The notes under the pieces: model-generated
The model's database searches: none
What the model was told of the DNA's origin: nothing
The model's input: only the letters and a program-made list of their open reading frames with translations
DNA from: an uncultured Rubrobacteraceae bacterium
GTDB taxonomy: Bacteria; Actinomycetota; Rubrobacteria; Rubrobacterales; Rubrobacteraceae
Reading direction: 5' to 3'
DNA: 28,241 nt
Assembly: GCA_902806015.1 (NCBI GenBank)
Contig: CADCUZ010000116.1
Location: forward strand, 1-28,241
Part shown: positions 1 to 7,219 of the stretch, piece after piece
Position numbering within the stretch: the stretch's first letter is position 1
How the letters are laid out: the number at the start of each line of letters is the position of its first letter
Program-made: the position numbers and the translations under genes

Positions 1-30
1 TAAGGGCATAAGGAAGGGCCGTGGGGCATT
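1..30 (+). repeat. Truncated copy of dispersed intergenic repeat
   Basis: The first ~21 bases (TAAGGGCATAAGGAAGGGCC and on) match the downstream half of the repeat copy at 4216-4242 and, in reverse complement, the sequence next to the copy at 7812-7840. The upstream half would lie outside the window. The remaining bases to 112 hold no gene that I can see. Confidence 0.5.
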
Positions 31-112
31 GCGCCTCGACCCTTACTAGGTTCTGGTTGAGAACTGCGCCGTCTACTACGGTGCTCGCCGCCGCGATCGC
101 GCTCCTGGCGCG

Positions 113-676
113 TCATTCCTCCATGGGGAAGGCGAGCCCATGCTCTTCACAAAGGCGCTCCACGCTCTCGTAATCGGCCTCGATGCCGTAGCGGGCATCG
201 AGCGCTAAGCCCGCCTCACCAGCCATTGCCTCGGGATCTTCGGCCATCTCCTTGAACAGATGCTCGAATCCTCCAGGGGAGATGATCTCAAGGAGCCTGC
301 ATGGCTCGTCGCCGGCGTTCCAAAAGGTGTGCCACTGGTTGCGGGGTTTGAAGACGAGATCCCCCTTCTCCGCGTACACGACCTCATCTCCGAGCCGCGC
401 CCCCATGCGTCCCTCTAGGACGTAGCTGTACTCGTCCTCGTTTGCGTGCCGGTGAAGCGGGGCGACGAGCGTCCGCGGAGGGATCGGGTGCTCAACGAGG
501 GAGAACCCCCCGCCGGATTCCCCGCTCCAAACCATAAACCTAACCCCAAAAGATCCGAAGTCGAGAGCTTCCCCGTCGTTGGGCCCGAGGATGCGCGGGC
601 CCTCGGAGGCCTCGAAGCGATGAGGGGCCGCGTCGAGGATGCCCTCCCTCGGGGCCTGGTCTTCTGTTGCCGCCAT
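113..676 (-). CDS. Cupin-domain protein
   Basis: A 187-residue cytosolic protein with one cupin barrel. Motif 1 is visible as HRHANEDEYSYVLEG (two His and a Glu for the metal, then Gly). Motif 2 is GDLVFKPRNQWHTFWN (the conserved Pro, His and Asn). Cupin_2 proteins bind a divalent metal and act as dioxygenases, isomerases or small-molecule sensors; nothing in the sequence fixes the substrate. About 70 residues after the barrel form an acidic C-terminal tail. The ATG at 674-676 is preceded by a purine-rich stretch. The gene is transcribed divergently from a TetR-type regulator at 780, and a promoter with a perfect TTGACA lies between them, so it is probably the regulator's target. Single-domain cupin is confident; the function is open. 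Confidence 0.88.
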   Translation of the reverse strand: MAATEDQAPREGILDAAPHRFEASEGPRILGPNDGEALDFGSFGVRFMVWSGESGGGFSLVEHPIPPRTLVAPLHRHANEDEYSYVLEGRMGARLGDEVVYAEKGDLVFKPRNQWHTFWNAGDEPCRLLEIISPGGFEHLFKEMAEDPEAMAGEAGLALDARYGIEADYESVERLCEEHGLAFPMEE

Positions 677-695
677 GGTGTCCTTCTCCTTTCCC

Positions 696-711
696 TACAC
701 AACAGTGTGCA
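696..711. promoter_or_regulatory. Candidate TetR operator, site 1
   Basis: TACACAACAGTGTGCA is an imperfect inverted repeat. Its reverse complement matches the site at 752-767 at 13 of 16 positions, with all mismatches in the central spacer. It lies across the expected transcription start of the cupin gene, where a bound repressor would block initiation. Binding by the adjacent TetR protein is inference. Confidence 0.55.
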
Positions 712-715
712 GAGA

Positions 716-744
716 ACAATGACAGACTACGGCTCGGCTGTCAA
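716..744 (-). promoter_or_regulatory. Promoter of the cupin gene
   Basis: On the minus strand a perfect -35 box TTGACA (739-744) is followed after 17 bp by CATTGT (716-721). Transcription would begin near 709, inside candidate operator site 1. Confidence 0.55.
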
Positions 745-751
745 GGTTAAA

Positions 752-767
752 TGCACATCTTTGTGTA
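752..767. promoter_or_regulatory. Candidate TetR operator, site 2
   Basis: TGCACATCTTTGTGTA is the inverted counterpart of site 1, with identical outer 6-7 bp half-sites TACACA/TGTGCA. It ends 12 bp before the regulator's ATG and overlaps its likely -10 (TAATAAT, 766-772), which fits autorepression. The short distance from that -10 to the ATG suggests a leaderless regulator mRNA. Confidence 0.55.
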
Positions 768-779
768 ATAATTTCTTTC

Positions 780-1373
780 ATGCCACGAAAATACGAGATG
801 AAGCGCAGGGCCGAGCGCGTGCAGGAGACACGCCGGAGGATCACCGAGGCCGCCGTGGAGCTGCACCAGACCGTGGGACCTGCGCGGACAACCGTGAGCG
901 CCGTAGCCGAGAAGGCTGGGGTGCAGAGGCACACCTACTACGCCCACTTCCCCGAGCTCAAGAATCTCTACCAAGCCTGCATGGGCCACTACTCGGAGCG
1001 AAACCCCGTGCCAGAGCCCTCCTCCTGGACCGACATCGCAGACGCCGAGGAGCGCCTTAGAGTAGCGCTCTCTGAAGTCTACGCCTACTACTCTGGCAAC
1101 GAGGCTATGGTGTCAAACGTACTTCGCGACGCGGCGCTAGATCCCATAGTCCAAGAGATCATGGTGCCTTTCGACCAGTACTGGGAGACAGTGAGGGATG
1201 TCATTGCGGGTGCGTTCGAGGCAAGCGGCGATCGGCAAGAGGAGCTACTCGGGGCTGTAGCCCTAGCCCAGGACTTCCAGACGTGGCGCACACTGGTACG
1301 CCAGCAGGAGCTGAGCCAAGATCGGGCCGTGGAGTTGATGGTAGGGATGGTGCGCTGCCTGATGCGCACCTAG
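780..1373 (+). CDS. TetR/AcrR-family transcriptional regulator
   Basis: A 197-residue regulator. Residues ~12-60 form the TetR helix-turn-helix: RITEAAVELHQTVG leads into the recognition helix region with VQRHTYYAHFPELKNLY, the usual Y-x-H-F signature. The rest is a helical ligand-binding domain whose inducer cannot be predicted. There is no ribosome binding site before the ATG at 780; a TAATAAT box ends 7 bases upstream, so the mRNA is probably leaderless. The gene is divergent from the cupin gene, and two inverted 16-bp candidate operators lie between them. I infer that it represses itself and the cupin gene. Length is normal for the family. Confidence 0.9.
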   Translation: MPRKYEMKRRAERVQETRRRITEAAVELHQTVGPARTTVSAVAEKAGVQRHTYYAHFPELKNLYQACMGHYSERNPVPEPSSWTDIADAEERLRVALSEVYAYYSGNEAMVSNVLRDAALDPIVQEIMVPFDQYWETVRDVIAGAFEASGDRQEELLGAVALAQDFQTWRTLVRQQELSQDRAVELMVGMVRCLMRT

Positions 1374-1378
1374 CTCCA

Positions 1379-1450
1379 CAACTTCCGAGAACTGCGTACC
1401 TGCGAAGTTCCGAGAATACTCCTTCCACGCACTCGGTTGAATAAGGGGCC
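1379..1450 (+). repeat. Dispersed repeat, full copy plus extra half
   Basis: The full unit is 1402-1450: GCGAAGTTCCGAGAATAC, then CCTTCCACGCACTCGG and TTGAATAAGGGGCC. A second ACTTCCGAGAACT sits just before it at 1381-1393. The unit aligns over its whole length with the reverse complement of 7071-7119 and with 2836-2885. It follows the stop codon of the TetR gene. Confidence 0.7.
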
Positions 1451-1521
1451 AAGGTGGTCGCCACGCTCCGGCCGTCGTTCGACCTCACGGTAGCTGCCGC
1501 CACCCCTCTCCAGGGCACCAG

Positions 1522-1553
1522 CATGAGATCCGGCCGCACGGCCGGATCTCATG
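1522..1553. terminator. Perfect 15-bp hairpin between convergent genes
   Basis: CATGAGATCCGGCCG (1522-1536), the two-base spacer CA, then its exact reverse complement (1539-1553). It stands between the ends of the TetR gene (1373) and the peptidase gene (1570), which converge. A bidirectional terminator is the simplest reading, although there is no T-tract on either side. Confidence 0.5.
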
Positions 1554-1569
1554 GCAGAGTATCTCGCAC

Positions 1570-2775
1570 TCACGGGAAGTCGTTGACGGTGCGGTGCAGC
1601 GGTAACCGGTCGCGCTGCTTGCCCGACTGCTTTGGCGAGATCTTCGCCTTTGCGCCGCTCAGGAAGGCGTCGTAGTTGGTCAGGACACCCCTAGTGTAAA
1701 ACGAGTCGATCTCGAAGGGCACGGCGCCCGAAGTGAGCGGCTCCTTCCCGTCGATGACCATGAAGTGCAGGTGGGGGGCGTCGGTGTTGCCGGTGTTGCC
1801 TAGCTTGCCGATGACCTGTCCCTTGCGGACCCGATCGCCGGGCTCGACCAGGACTCCCTTGGTCCCCTTCTGCAGGTGGGCGTAGTAGGCGTAGCGCCCA
1901 TCGCCGATATCGACGACCACGTAGTTGCCGCCGAAGTCGTTTAGGGCAAGGCCGTTCGGGAACTGGCCAGGGGTCTGCTCGGGCTGGTCGTCGCGCGTTC
2001 CGACCACGCGGCCTGCGGCCACCGAGCGGATGTTCGCCCCGTAGTACGGATAGCTGGAGAGCTCGTCCTTGGGCCCATCATAGAGCCTGCCGTTCTGGCC
2101 CACTCGCACCCAGTCTATGGCGAAGCGTTCGGGCGCGTGGAAGGTCCCGTCGATCGGGAAGATGGCCCCGCGGTGGGAGGTGATGGTGTCGCAGCACCCC
2201 TCGCCCGTCAGCCACCTCTTCCCGAAGAGCGGCGCTCCGATCTGGGCAGGGGCTTCTTGGCCAACGCGCGTCGGACCCGCCCGGAATTTGTTGTCCAGCC
2301 CGGTGGGCTTGCTGGTCGAGACCTCGAAGCGGTACTCGAGCCTGTCCGGCAGCCTCGCGCCGCTGCGGTAGGTGACATCCATTATCAGGAACCCTGCCAC
2401 GCCCGGTCCGAAGCGCTTGTCGAGAGCGTTGCCGAAGACGATGAGCCTCGAGGCGAGCTCGTCCCCCGAGAGCTCGTCGACCACCCGGTTGCCGCGGCTC
2501 GGGTCGAGCACCCGCACACGCTCTACAGTAAGGTTGGCGGCCGTGATGTTGGTAAGGCGCAGCTCGTATGCTAGGTGTGTCCGGTCGTCGGTGCCAACCA
2601 CGGGCTCGACCCTCCCGTCGAAGGTGCCGACCGCGAGCGGCGTGACCTGACCCGGAGCCTGATCAGGCTCCGACGTCGTATCTGGCGCATTCTGGGCCAA
2701 CGCCATGGTCGCCCCGACCATCGAGATCACCACTGCCAGCACCAAAACTACCCACCGCCACGACTTACGCTCCAT
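1570..2775 (-). CDS. Secreted M23-family (LytM-type) metallopeptidase
   Basis: A 401-residue exported protein. The N-terminus is basic, then a hydrophobic stretch (VVLVLAVVISMVGATMALA) ends in an ALA-Q cleavage site. The C-terminal third is the peptidase fold: zinc-ligand region FHAPERFAIDWV, a lysostaphin-like core with YYAHLQKG and VRKGQVIGKLGNTG, and the signature PHLHFMV with the His-x-His pair. Such enzymes usually cut peptidoglycan cross-bridges outside the cell. The middle ~170 residues are an unrecognised beta-rich segment. I chose the ATG at 2773-2775 because AAGGAGGG lies 6-7 bases before it; the frame is open 13 codons further upstream, to 2814. The gene is co-oriented with the hydrolase at 2895 but separated from it by a repeat. 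Confidence 0.85.
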   Translation of the reverse strand: MERKSWRWVVLVLAVVISMVGATMALAQNAPDTTSEPDQAPGQVTPLAVGTFDGRVEPVVGTDDRTHLAYELRLTNITAANLTVERVRVLDPSRGNRVVDELSGDELASRLIVFGNALDKRFGPGVAGFLIMDVTYRSGARLPDRLEYRFEVSTSKPTGLDNKFRAGPTRVGQEAPAQIGAPLFGKRWLTGEGCCDTITSHRGAIFPIDGTFHAPERFAIDWVRVGQNGRLYDGPKDELSSYPYYGANIRSVAAGRVVGTRDDQPEQTPGQFPNGLALNDFGGNYVVVDIGDGRYAYYAHLQKGTKGVLVEPGDRVRKGQVIGKLGNTGNTDAPHLHFMVIDGKEPLTSGAVPFEIDSFYTRGVLTNYDAFLSGAKAKISPKQSGKQRDRLPLHRTVNDFP

Positions 2776-2835
2776 CGGTGCCCTCCTTGCTTGACGCTTG
2801 CCCGGCGTCTGCATGATGCCAGCCGCACGTGTTCG

Positions 2836-2885
2836 GCGCGAACTTCTGAGAATTCCTCTTCTCGGCAGCTCGTTGAATAAGATCC
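2836..2885 (+). repeat. Dispersed repeat, diverged copy
   Basis: GCGCGAACTTCTGAGAATTC, then CTCTTCTCGGCAGCTCG and TTGAATAAGATCC. It aligns with 1402-1450 position by position at both ends, with a diverged middle. It fills the gap between the start of the peptidase gene and the end of the hydrolase gene. Confidence 0.6.
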
Positions 2886-2894
2886 TTAAGGAGC

Positions 2895-4115
2895 CTATCT
2901 CTTAGGGCTTACCTCCAGGGTTTCGTCGAGCCAGTCGAAGGTACGCTGGTGGAAGAGCGTGCGGGCGTCCATCTCGCAGTGGTCGCCGGCGCCCTCGTCG
3001 TTGTGGAAACGTACCAGCGTCTTCGGACAGGTGAGGGCTTCGTAAAGTTTTTCGGCGTAGCCCGCGATAGGGTCGTTCTGCGCCCAGGTAATAAGGGTAG
3101 GGCACCGTATCCCGTCGACGCGGTCAGACAGGCTGTATTGGGGGGTGATCCGAAGCCAGTCCATGATCGAGTCAACCCCGTGGACCCAGAGGGCGCGCTG
3201 CTTGAACGTCCAGGTCAGCTGAGGCGAATTGTCGACCGCCTCGAAGAACGGTTCCAAGGCTTTCGGGTCCACGTCGGGGAGGCTATCGACGACCTCTTTG
3301 GACATGCCGAACTGGGCGAACATCCCCTTCAACGCCTCGAGCATGTCCCACTGGCCGGGGTCAGCTATGCAGGCGGCCAGACGACGTTCGCCCGAGGCCG
3401 CGCGCGGCGCCAGGTAACCGCCGAAGCTCCAGCCGACCAGCGCGACGCGTTCCGGATCGACCTCGGGGCGGGAGAGCGCGTAATCCACCACCGGCGCGAC
3501 GACATTCTCCCAATCCGGGCGCATGTGGAGGTTTTCCTTGATCAACGCTCGTCCTTGCCCCGGTCCGTCGAAGGTCAGGCAGTTGTAGCCTCGGCGCACG
3601 GCGGCGACGGCGTGGGCGAAGTGCGACTCCTGGATAGTCGAATCGTAGCCGCTGCCCCCGATCAAAGTAGGACGCTGCTCGCTCGAGTCGTCGACGCGGT
3701 AGAAGTAACCAGGCAGCGTCGTACCCTCGTAGGGGATCTCGACGGGTTCTACCGGCGGGTCGAAGAGCGCGGCGCCTCGCCGGAACGCGGCGGTCTCTTT
3801 GTCGAACGCCTCGACGAGGCGCGAGTCCAGCGGTGCACCGTAGAAAAACGGGTAGGAGGTCCGGTAGTAGTTCGAGGCGCGCAGGTAGGCTTCGCGTGCG
3901 CTGACCTTGTGGCCTTTCGCCTCGCTCGACTCGGCGATCTTATAGACCCGGTCGGCCGTCTCGTTCCACTCCCGGCACCAGCTGTCGGCGTCGCCTATCG
4001 CGACCCGTCCCGAGGTGGTCCTACATTCGCCGAAGTCGGCGCCGCCGTATATGGCGTGGGCAAGGGCCCGGCTTGTCCATTCGCCGGCCATCGCTTTGTC
4101 GAACGCGGTTTTCAC
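2895..4115 (-). CDS. Alpha/beta hydrolase, FrsA/DPN-hydrolase-like
   Basis: A 406-residue cytosolic hydrolase with a helical N-terminal half (~150 residues) and a C-terminal alpha/beta fold. The oxyanion region is IGGSGYDST, followed by FDGPGQG. The nucleophile elbow is GWSFGG, with the serine at about residue 230. The acid is probably the Asp in WAQNDPIAG and the base the His in GAGDHCEMD. This layout fits the esterase FrsA / 2,6-dihydropseudooxynicotine hydrolase group, which cleaves esters or C-C bonds of small molecules; the substrate is not predictable. The start is GTG at 4113-4115 with GGGAGAA upstream. The adjacent beta-lactamase-fold gene reads in the same direction and, through its frameshifted tail, overlaps this start. 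Confidence 0.87.
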   Translation of the reverse strand: MKTAFDKAMAGEWTSRALAHAIYGGADFGECRTTSGRVAIGDADSWCREWNETADRVYKIAESSEAKGHKVSAREAYLRASNYYRTSYPFFYGAPLDSRLVEAFDKETAAFRRGAALFDPPVEPVEIPYEGTTLPGYFYRVDDSSEQRPTLIGGSGYDSTIQESHFAHAVAAVRRGYNCLTFDGPGQGRALIKENLHMRPDWENVVAPVVDYALSRPEVDPERVALVGWSFGGYLAPRAASGERRLAACIADPGQWDMLEALKGMFAQFGMSKEVVDSLPDVDPKALEPFFEAVDNSPQLTWTFKQRALWVHGVDSIMDWLRITPQYSLSDRVDGIRCPTLITWAQNDPIAGYAEKLYEALTCPKTLVRFHNDEGAGDHCEMDARTLFHQRTFDWLDETLEVSPKR

Positions 4116-4180
4116 GGCTTCTCCCTTCGTTTGAACGACGGTCGGATAGCATAAAACATACCCGTCGGCCGTTGTCTGCC

Positions 4181-4250
4181 CTTCGAGTTTTTAACCTTCC
4201 ACGCACTCCTCGGGTGAATAAGGGCATCGGAAGGGAAGGGCCGGGGCAAG
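4181..4250 (+). repeat. Dispersed repeat, copy with G/C-rich tail
   Basis: CCTTCGAG, TTTTTAACCTTCCACGCACTC and GGGTGAATAAGGGC match the second half of the unit. They are followed by AAGGGAAGGGCCGG, which is shared with the copies at 1-21 and 7768-7840. The stretch lies inside the out-of-frame extension of the upstream lipoprotein gene, so it marks where that gene should already have ended. Confidence 0.6.
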
Positions 4251-4298
4251 CGGCCCGGCGCCTGTACCGACCTTCCTCAGCCGGCAATGCTGCGTGCC

Positions 4299-5712
4299 TT
4301 ACGCGCGGCCCGCGACGTAGGAGCCGTGGGAGAAGTGAGTGGCGTTTGTCCCAGGGTCGGGGCGGGTGGCCCGGCGCAAGCACGGCGGCTATCTCCTCGA
4401 AGACCATCTGGCCGCCGTTGAGCCCCACCTCGGCCTCCTTATCTAGCGTCGCCGAGGCGGCGATCGCCAGGTCCTTCTCGGGCAGGTACGCGTGCAGGGC
4501 GCCCCAGCCGTAGAACGACGGCCTCTGCAGTATCCACCCGCCGAGCATGGCGGTACCGATGCCGTAGTGGAAGCCCGAGGTTTGCTGCACGCACACGCCC
4601 TCGGGGCAGGTTTTGGTGGGACCGCCGAGGCCGACGAGCGACGAGCCCACCTGCTCCTTGTGGGACTTCTCCGAGACCAGCTTGCCCGTGCCGATGGCGC
4701 GGGCCGAGGTGGCCATGTCGTAGATGTCGGTTATCATCACCGACCCCTTCGCCAGCGTCCACGAGGGGTTCCAGAAGGTGCTCTCCTCGTAGGTGCCGCG
4801 CTCTTTGGTGTAGGCGTGCAGCACCGGTTCGGGTATCTCGGCCGTCTGGTGGCTCTGCGTGCCTTTCATGCCCAGTGGCTCGACTATGCGCTCGCGGATG
4901 AGCTCCTCAATCGGCTTGCCCGTGATGGCCGAGAGCGCCTGGCCCAGCCACACGAAGTTGGTGTGCGCGTAGCTCCAGTTCGTTCCCGGCTCGTACAACA
5001 GCGGCTTGCCCGCGACGTAGGCGAGCTGCTCCTCGGTGGTCCACGCCCGGAACGGGTCCTTCTCGGTGGCGGCGCCGAAAGATTTCACCTGCACGAAGTC
5101 GGCGTAGCCGGAGGTGCAGTTTGCGAGCATGCGCAGCGTCACCTTGTCGGAGGCGGGAGCCTTGGGCAGCCACCGATCGATGGTGTCGTCTAGGCCGACC
5201 GTGCCCTCGTCTACGAGCTGGAGCAGCACGGTGCCCAGGTAGGAGATGGCCACGGCGCCGTTTCGGAAGTGCATCTCCTCGGTGGCTGGCACGCCGGTCA
5301 TCGACTCGCCCATCGCCACCGTCGCCAACTCCTCGGTGTCCTTGGTGACCCGCGCCAGGACCGCCTTCAGGTGGTACTTCTCCATCGCGCGCTTGGCCGC
5401 CGCCACCTCCTCAACCTCGGGCCCTTGCTTGGACGTCGAACCCTTCTTGCCGACCGTGGTATCGTCCGTAGAGGTGCCGGAGGGCTGGCCGGAGCCTGAG
5501 GAGCTCCCCTTGGCCTGATCTGTATTGCCACCGCAGCCCGCCAGGGCCAAGGATGCCACCGCAGCGGTACCCGCACCCATCAACTTCAGGGCCTGTTTGC
5601 GGGATATGGTGCCATCGGCGAGCGTCTTGGCCGACGCATCGAGGGGAGGGCTTGTTGGTGGAGCGTCTTTGCCGGAGGGGATACCGAGGAGGTCTTGCCC
5701 TTCTGTGTCCAT
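4299..5712 (-). CDS. Beta-lactamase-fold lipoprotein lacking catalytic motifs, 3' frameshift
   Basis: An exported protein of about 470 residues with the serine beta-lactamase / penicillin-binding fold. The leader has an ISRKQALKLMGAG Tat-like signal and an LAGC lipobox, then a Ser/Gly-rich linker, so it is probably a surface lipoprotein. The fold is clear: MHFRNGAVAISYLG, LQLVDEGTVGLDDTIDRWLP, YEPGTNWSYAHTNFVWLG, EPLGMKGT. The three catalytic motifs are changed: the SxxK site reads AVAI, the YxN site reads YAH and the HxG region reads GWG. It may therefore bind rather than hydrolyse. The frame runs on without a stop to 4021, across a repeat and into the next gene. In the neighbouring frame the coding ends as ATHFSHGSYVAGRA and a TAA at 4299-4301, so I place a frameshift at about 4350-4375, next to a GGGG run. 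The start is ATG at 5710-5712. Confidence 0.75.
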
Positions 5713-5844
5713 TGCGCCCTAGCCCTTTCTCCAGCGTTCGTCGGCGGGGTCTCTCGCTGGAAGTATCTGGGAAAGCGGAACCAGAATCGCTTGAGTTCTT
5801 GTTGTTTCGGACAGGTTTTTGTTCTTTTCCGAGGACCGAAGAAC

Positions 5845-6036
5845 GCGCTAGAGCGAGGCGACTCGGCGCACTGCTTCACGGGATGCGCGATAGGCGAGGT
5901 GCTGGGGGTGGTGATCGGGACCGCCCTCGGCTGGGACAACTTCGCCACGATAGCGCTGGCTATCGTGCTGGCGTTCTTCTTCGGCTACCTGCTGACGATG
6001 CTGCCGCTGTTGAGGTGCGGGCTCGCCCCCGACGTG
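5845..6036 (+). pseudogene. DUF4396 membrane-protein fragment
   Basis: In one frame the sequence reads AHCFTGCAIGEVLGVVIGTA, then LGWDNFATIALAIVLAFFFG and YLLTMLPLLRCGL. These are the conserved central helices of DUF4396 proteins. Intact members have further transmembrane helices on both sides; here neither the N-terminal helices nor the C-terminal ones follow. The open frame extends back to 5695 only through unrelated sequence upstream of the lipoprotein gene. I read it as a truncated relic. Confidence 0.55.
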
Positions 6037-6243
6037 CCAGAGCCCCTCGGGCCGAAGGAACGGCGCCGGCTCTACGGCATCCTCGGGCTGAAGGTGTTCG
6101 TCGAGGACGGCCTGGCTTGGGCGGAGATGCCGATAAGCCTGCCGACGACGCTAGAGGGGACGACGGTTATCGAAACGAGGTCATGTCGAGACGTGCACCC
6201 CAAAGTGGAAGACCTCCCGACCTGTACTTCCGTGCCTTGCTGA
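6037..6243 (+). pseudogene. Possible serine-recombinase C-terminal fragment
   Basis: Continuing in the same frame, PLGPKERRRLYGILGLKVFV followed by EDG and EGTTVIETRS resembles the end of large serine recombinases (an ERRRxY helix, then a short beta strand). It also resembles the fragment at 25239-25565 (SPEERRAAYRRLGARFEVDRDG). The join to the DUF4396 piece within one frame looks accidental. The family call is from memory of such tails and is weak. Confidence 0.3.
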
Positions 6244-6303
6244 CCGAGGGTAGTGATCCAAGAGTGCAACGTCACAGAGCCTGAAGTTCGTCTGTGGTGT
6301 GTT

Positions 6304-6345
6304 CTGCGAACTTCGCCATAACGGAGTTCTCGGAAGTTCGCGTAC
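6304..6345 (-). repeat. Dispersed repeat, partial copy
   Basis: The reverse complement of 6324-6343 gives ACGCGAACTTCCGAGAACTC, the first half of the repeat unit. A second CTGCGAACTTCGC lies at 6304-6316 in the opposite sense, making an inverted arrangement. Confidence 0.5.
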
Positions 6346-6400
6346 CTCCCTCAGTACATGCCAAATGGACAATACCTTCGCCATCTACCTCTTCCCTAGG

Positions 6401-7082
6401 CTACCTCCTAGCGGGGCGCCTCTGGTGGGGGTAGAGCCAGCCGCTTAGGAGCCGCGTCAGCTGGGGCATGAGCAAGTAAGTCATCAGGCTGAGAAGCACG
6501 ACAGGAAGCACCGCGGCTCGCACCAGCAGCGGCCACCCCTCCAACGATGGCAGGACGAAGGCAGAGAGCAAAACTACCGGCGGGTAGGCCCCCATTAGGG
6601 TGACCAGGAGCATCTTCCAGCGCGGAGGCGGGACGATGGCCCTCTCGCTGGGCAGGACGAACCAGGTCTCCAGGCCGGTGGCCCGCTGGACGTCCGGCGT
6701 GGAGAATTTCCTGGCCTCCTGCACCAGTCGGTCGCGCTCCTCCGATGCCTCCCAGGCCCCCAACGCTTCCTCATTAGCGAAGTGCAGGACAAAAAACCCG
6801 ACGTGCGGGCGTAGCGGCATCCGGCGTGATGATGGTGTCGGTGGCGCCATAGCGAGCCGTCGCGGAGACGAGACGATGTGCCCATTGCTCGAATTCATGT
6901 TCGCGTCCCGGCACGATGTCGCGAGTAATGACCTCGGTAACCGAGCCGCCGGGAGGATTTTTGTGTTCTGCGATCGCGCTCCATGCTCTGGCATCACCTC
7001 GCTGGTCGACATTCCACCAGCTTACACCCGAGCCTTGGCCTTGGGAGTCGGTCTTTCTAGGTGTCGCGGTGGCCCTATTCAC
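6401..7082 (-). pseudogene. Frameshifted ABM-domain membrane protein
   Basis: The two halves of one gene lie in different frames. The first half (upstream of ~6797) reads TEVITRDIVPGREHEFEQWA, the start of an antibiotic-biosynthesis-monooxygenase (dimeric ferredoxin-like) domain, and then stops. The second half reads FVLHFANEEALGAWEASEER and TGLETWFVLP, the rest of the same domain. It is followed by PPPRWKMLL and two membrane helices (MLLVTLMGAYPPVVLLSAF and AAVLPVVLLSLMTYLLMP). The break falls at a run of six A on the plus strand (6791-6796). This domain order is known for a family of ABM proteins with a C-terminal membrane anchor. The only in-frame start is ATG at 7080-7082, inside a repeat copy, so the real N-terminus is uncertain. 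A sequencing error in the homopolymer is possible. Confidence 0.65.
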
Positions 7083-7119
7083 CGGAGTGCTTAGAAGGGG
7101 TATTCTCGGAAGTTGCGCC
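7071..7119 (-). repeat. Dispersed repeat, full copy
   Basis: Read on the minus strand this is GGCGCAACTTCCGAGAATAC, CCCTTCTAAGCACTCCGG and TGAATAGGGCC, matching 1402-1450 throughout. It overlaps the apparent start of the broken ABM gene. Confidence 0.7.
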
Positions 7120-7219
7120 AGCTCTCAGAATCCTACATACTTGGCCGCGTTAGCTGGCCCAGGGCGGGGCTTCCCCTAGTAGTGTCCCGTCCCTCTTACG
7201 GAAGGAGGGATAGAGAGAA

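Noticed and set aside
446..1060. Plus-strand frame spanning the cupin/TetR gap
   Set aside because: It crosses the divergent promoter region and both genes in the wrong frames, with no protein similarity.
2949..4154. 401-codon open frame opposite the alpha/beta hydrolase
   Set aside because: Antisense shadow; the minus-strand frame has the catalytic triad and a ribosome binding site.
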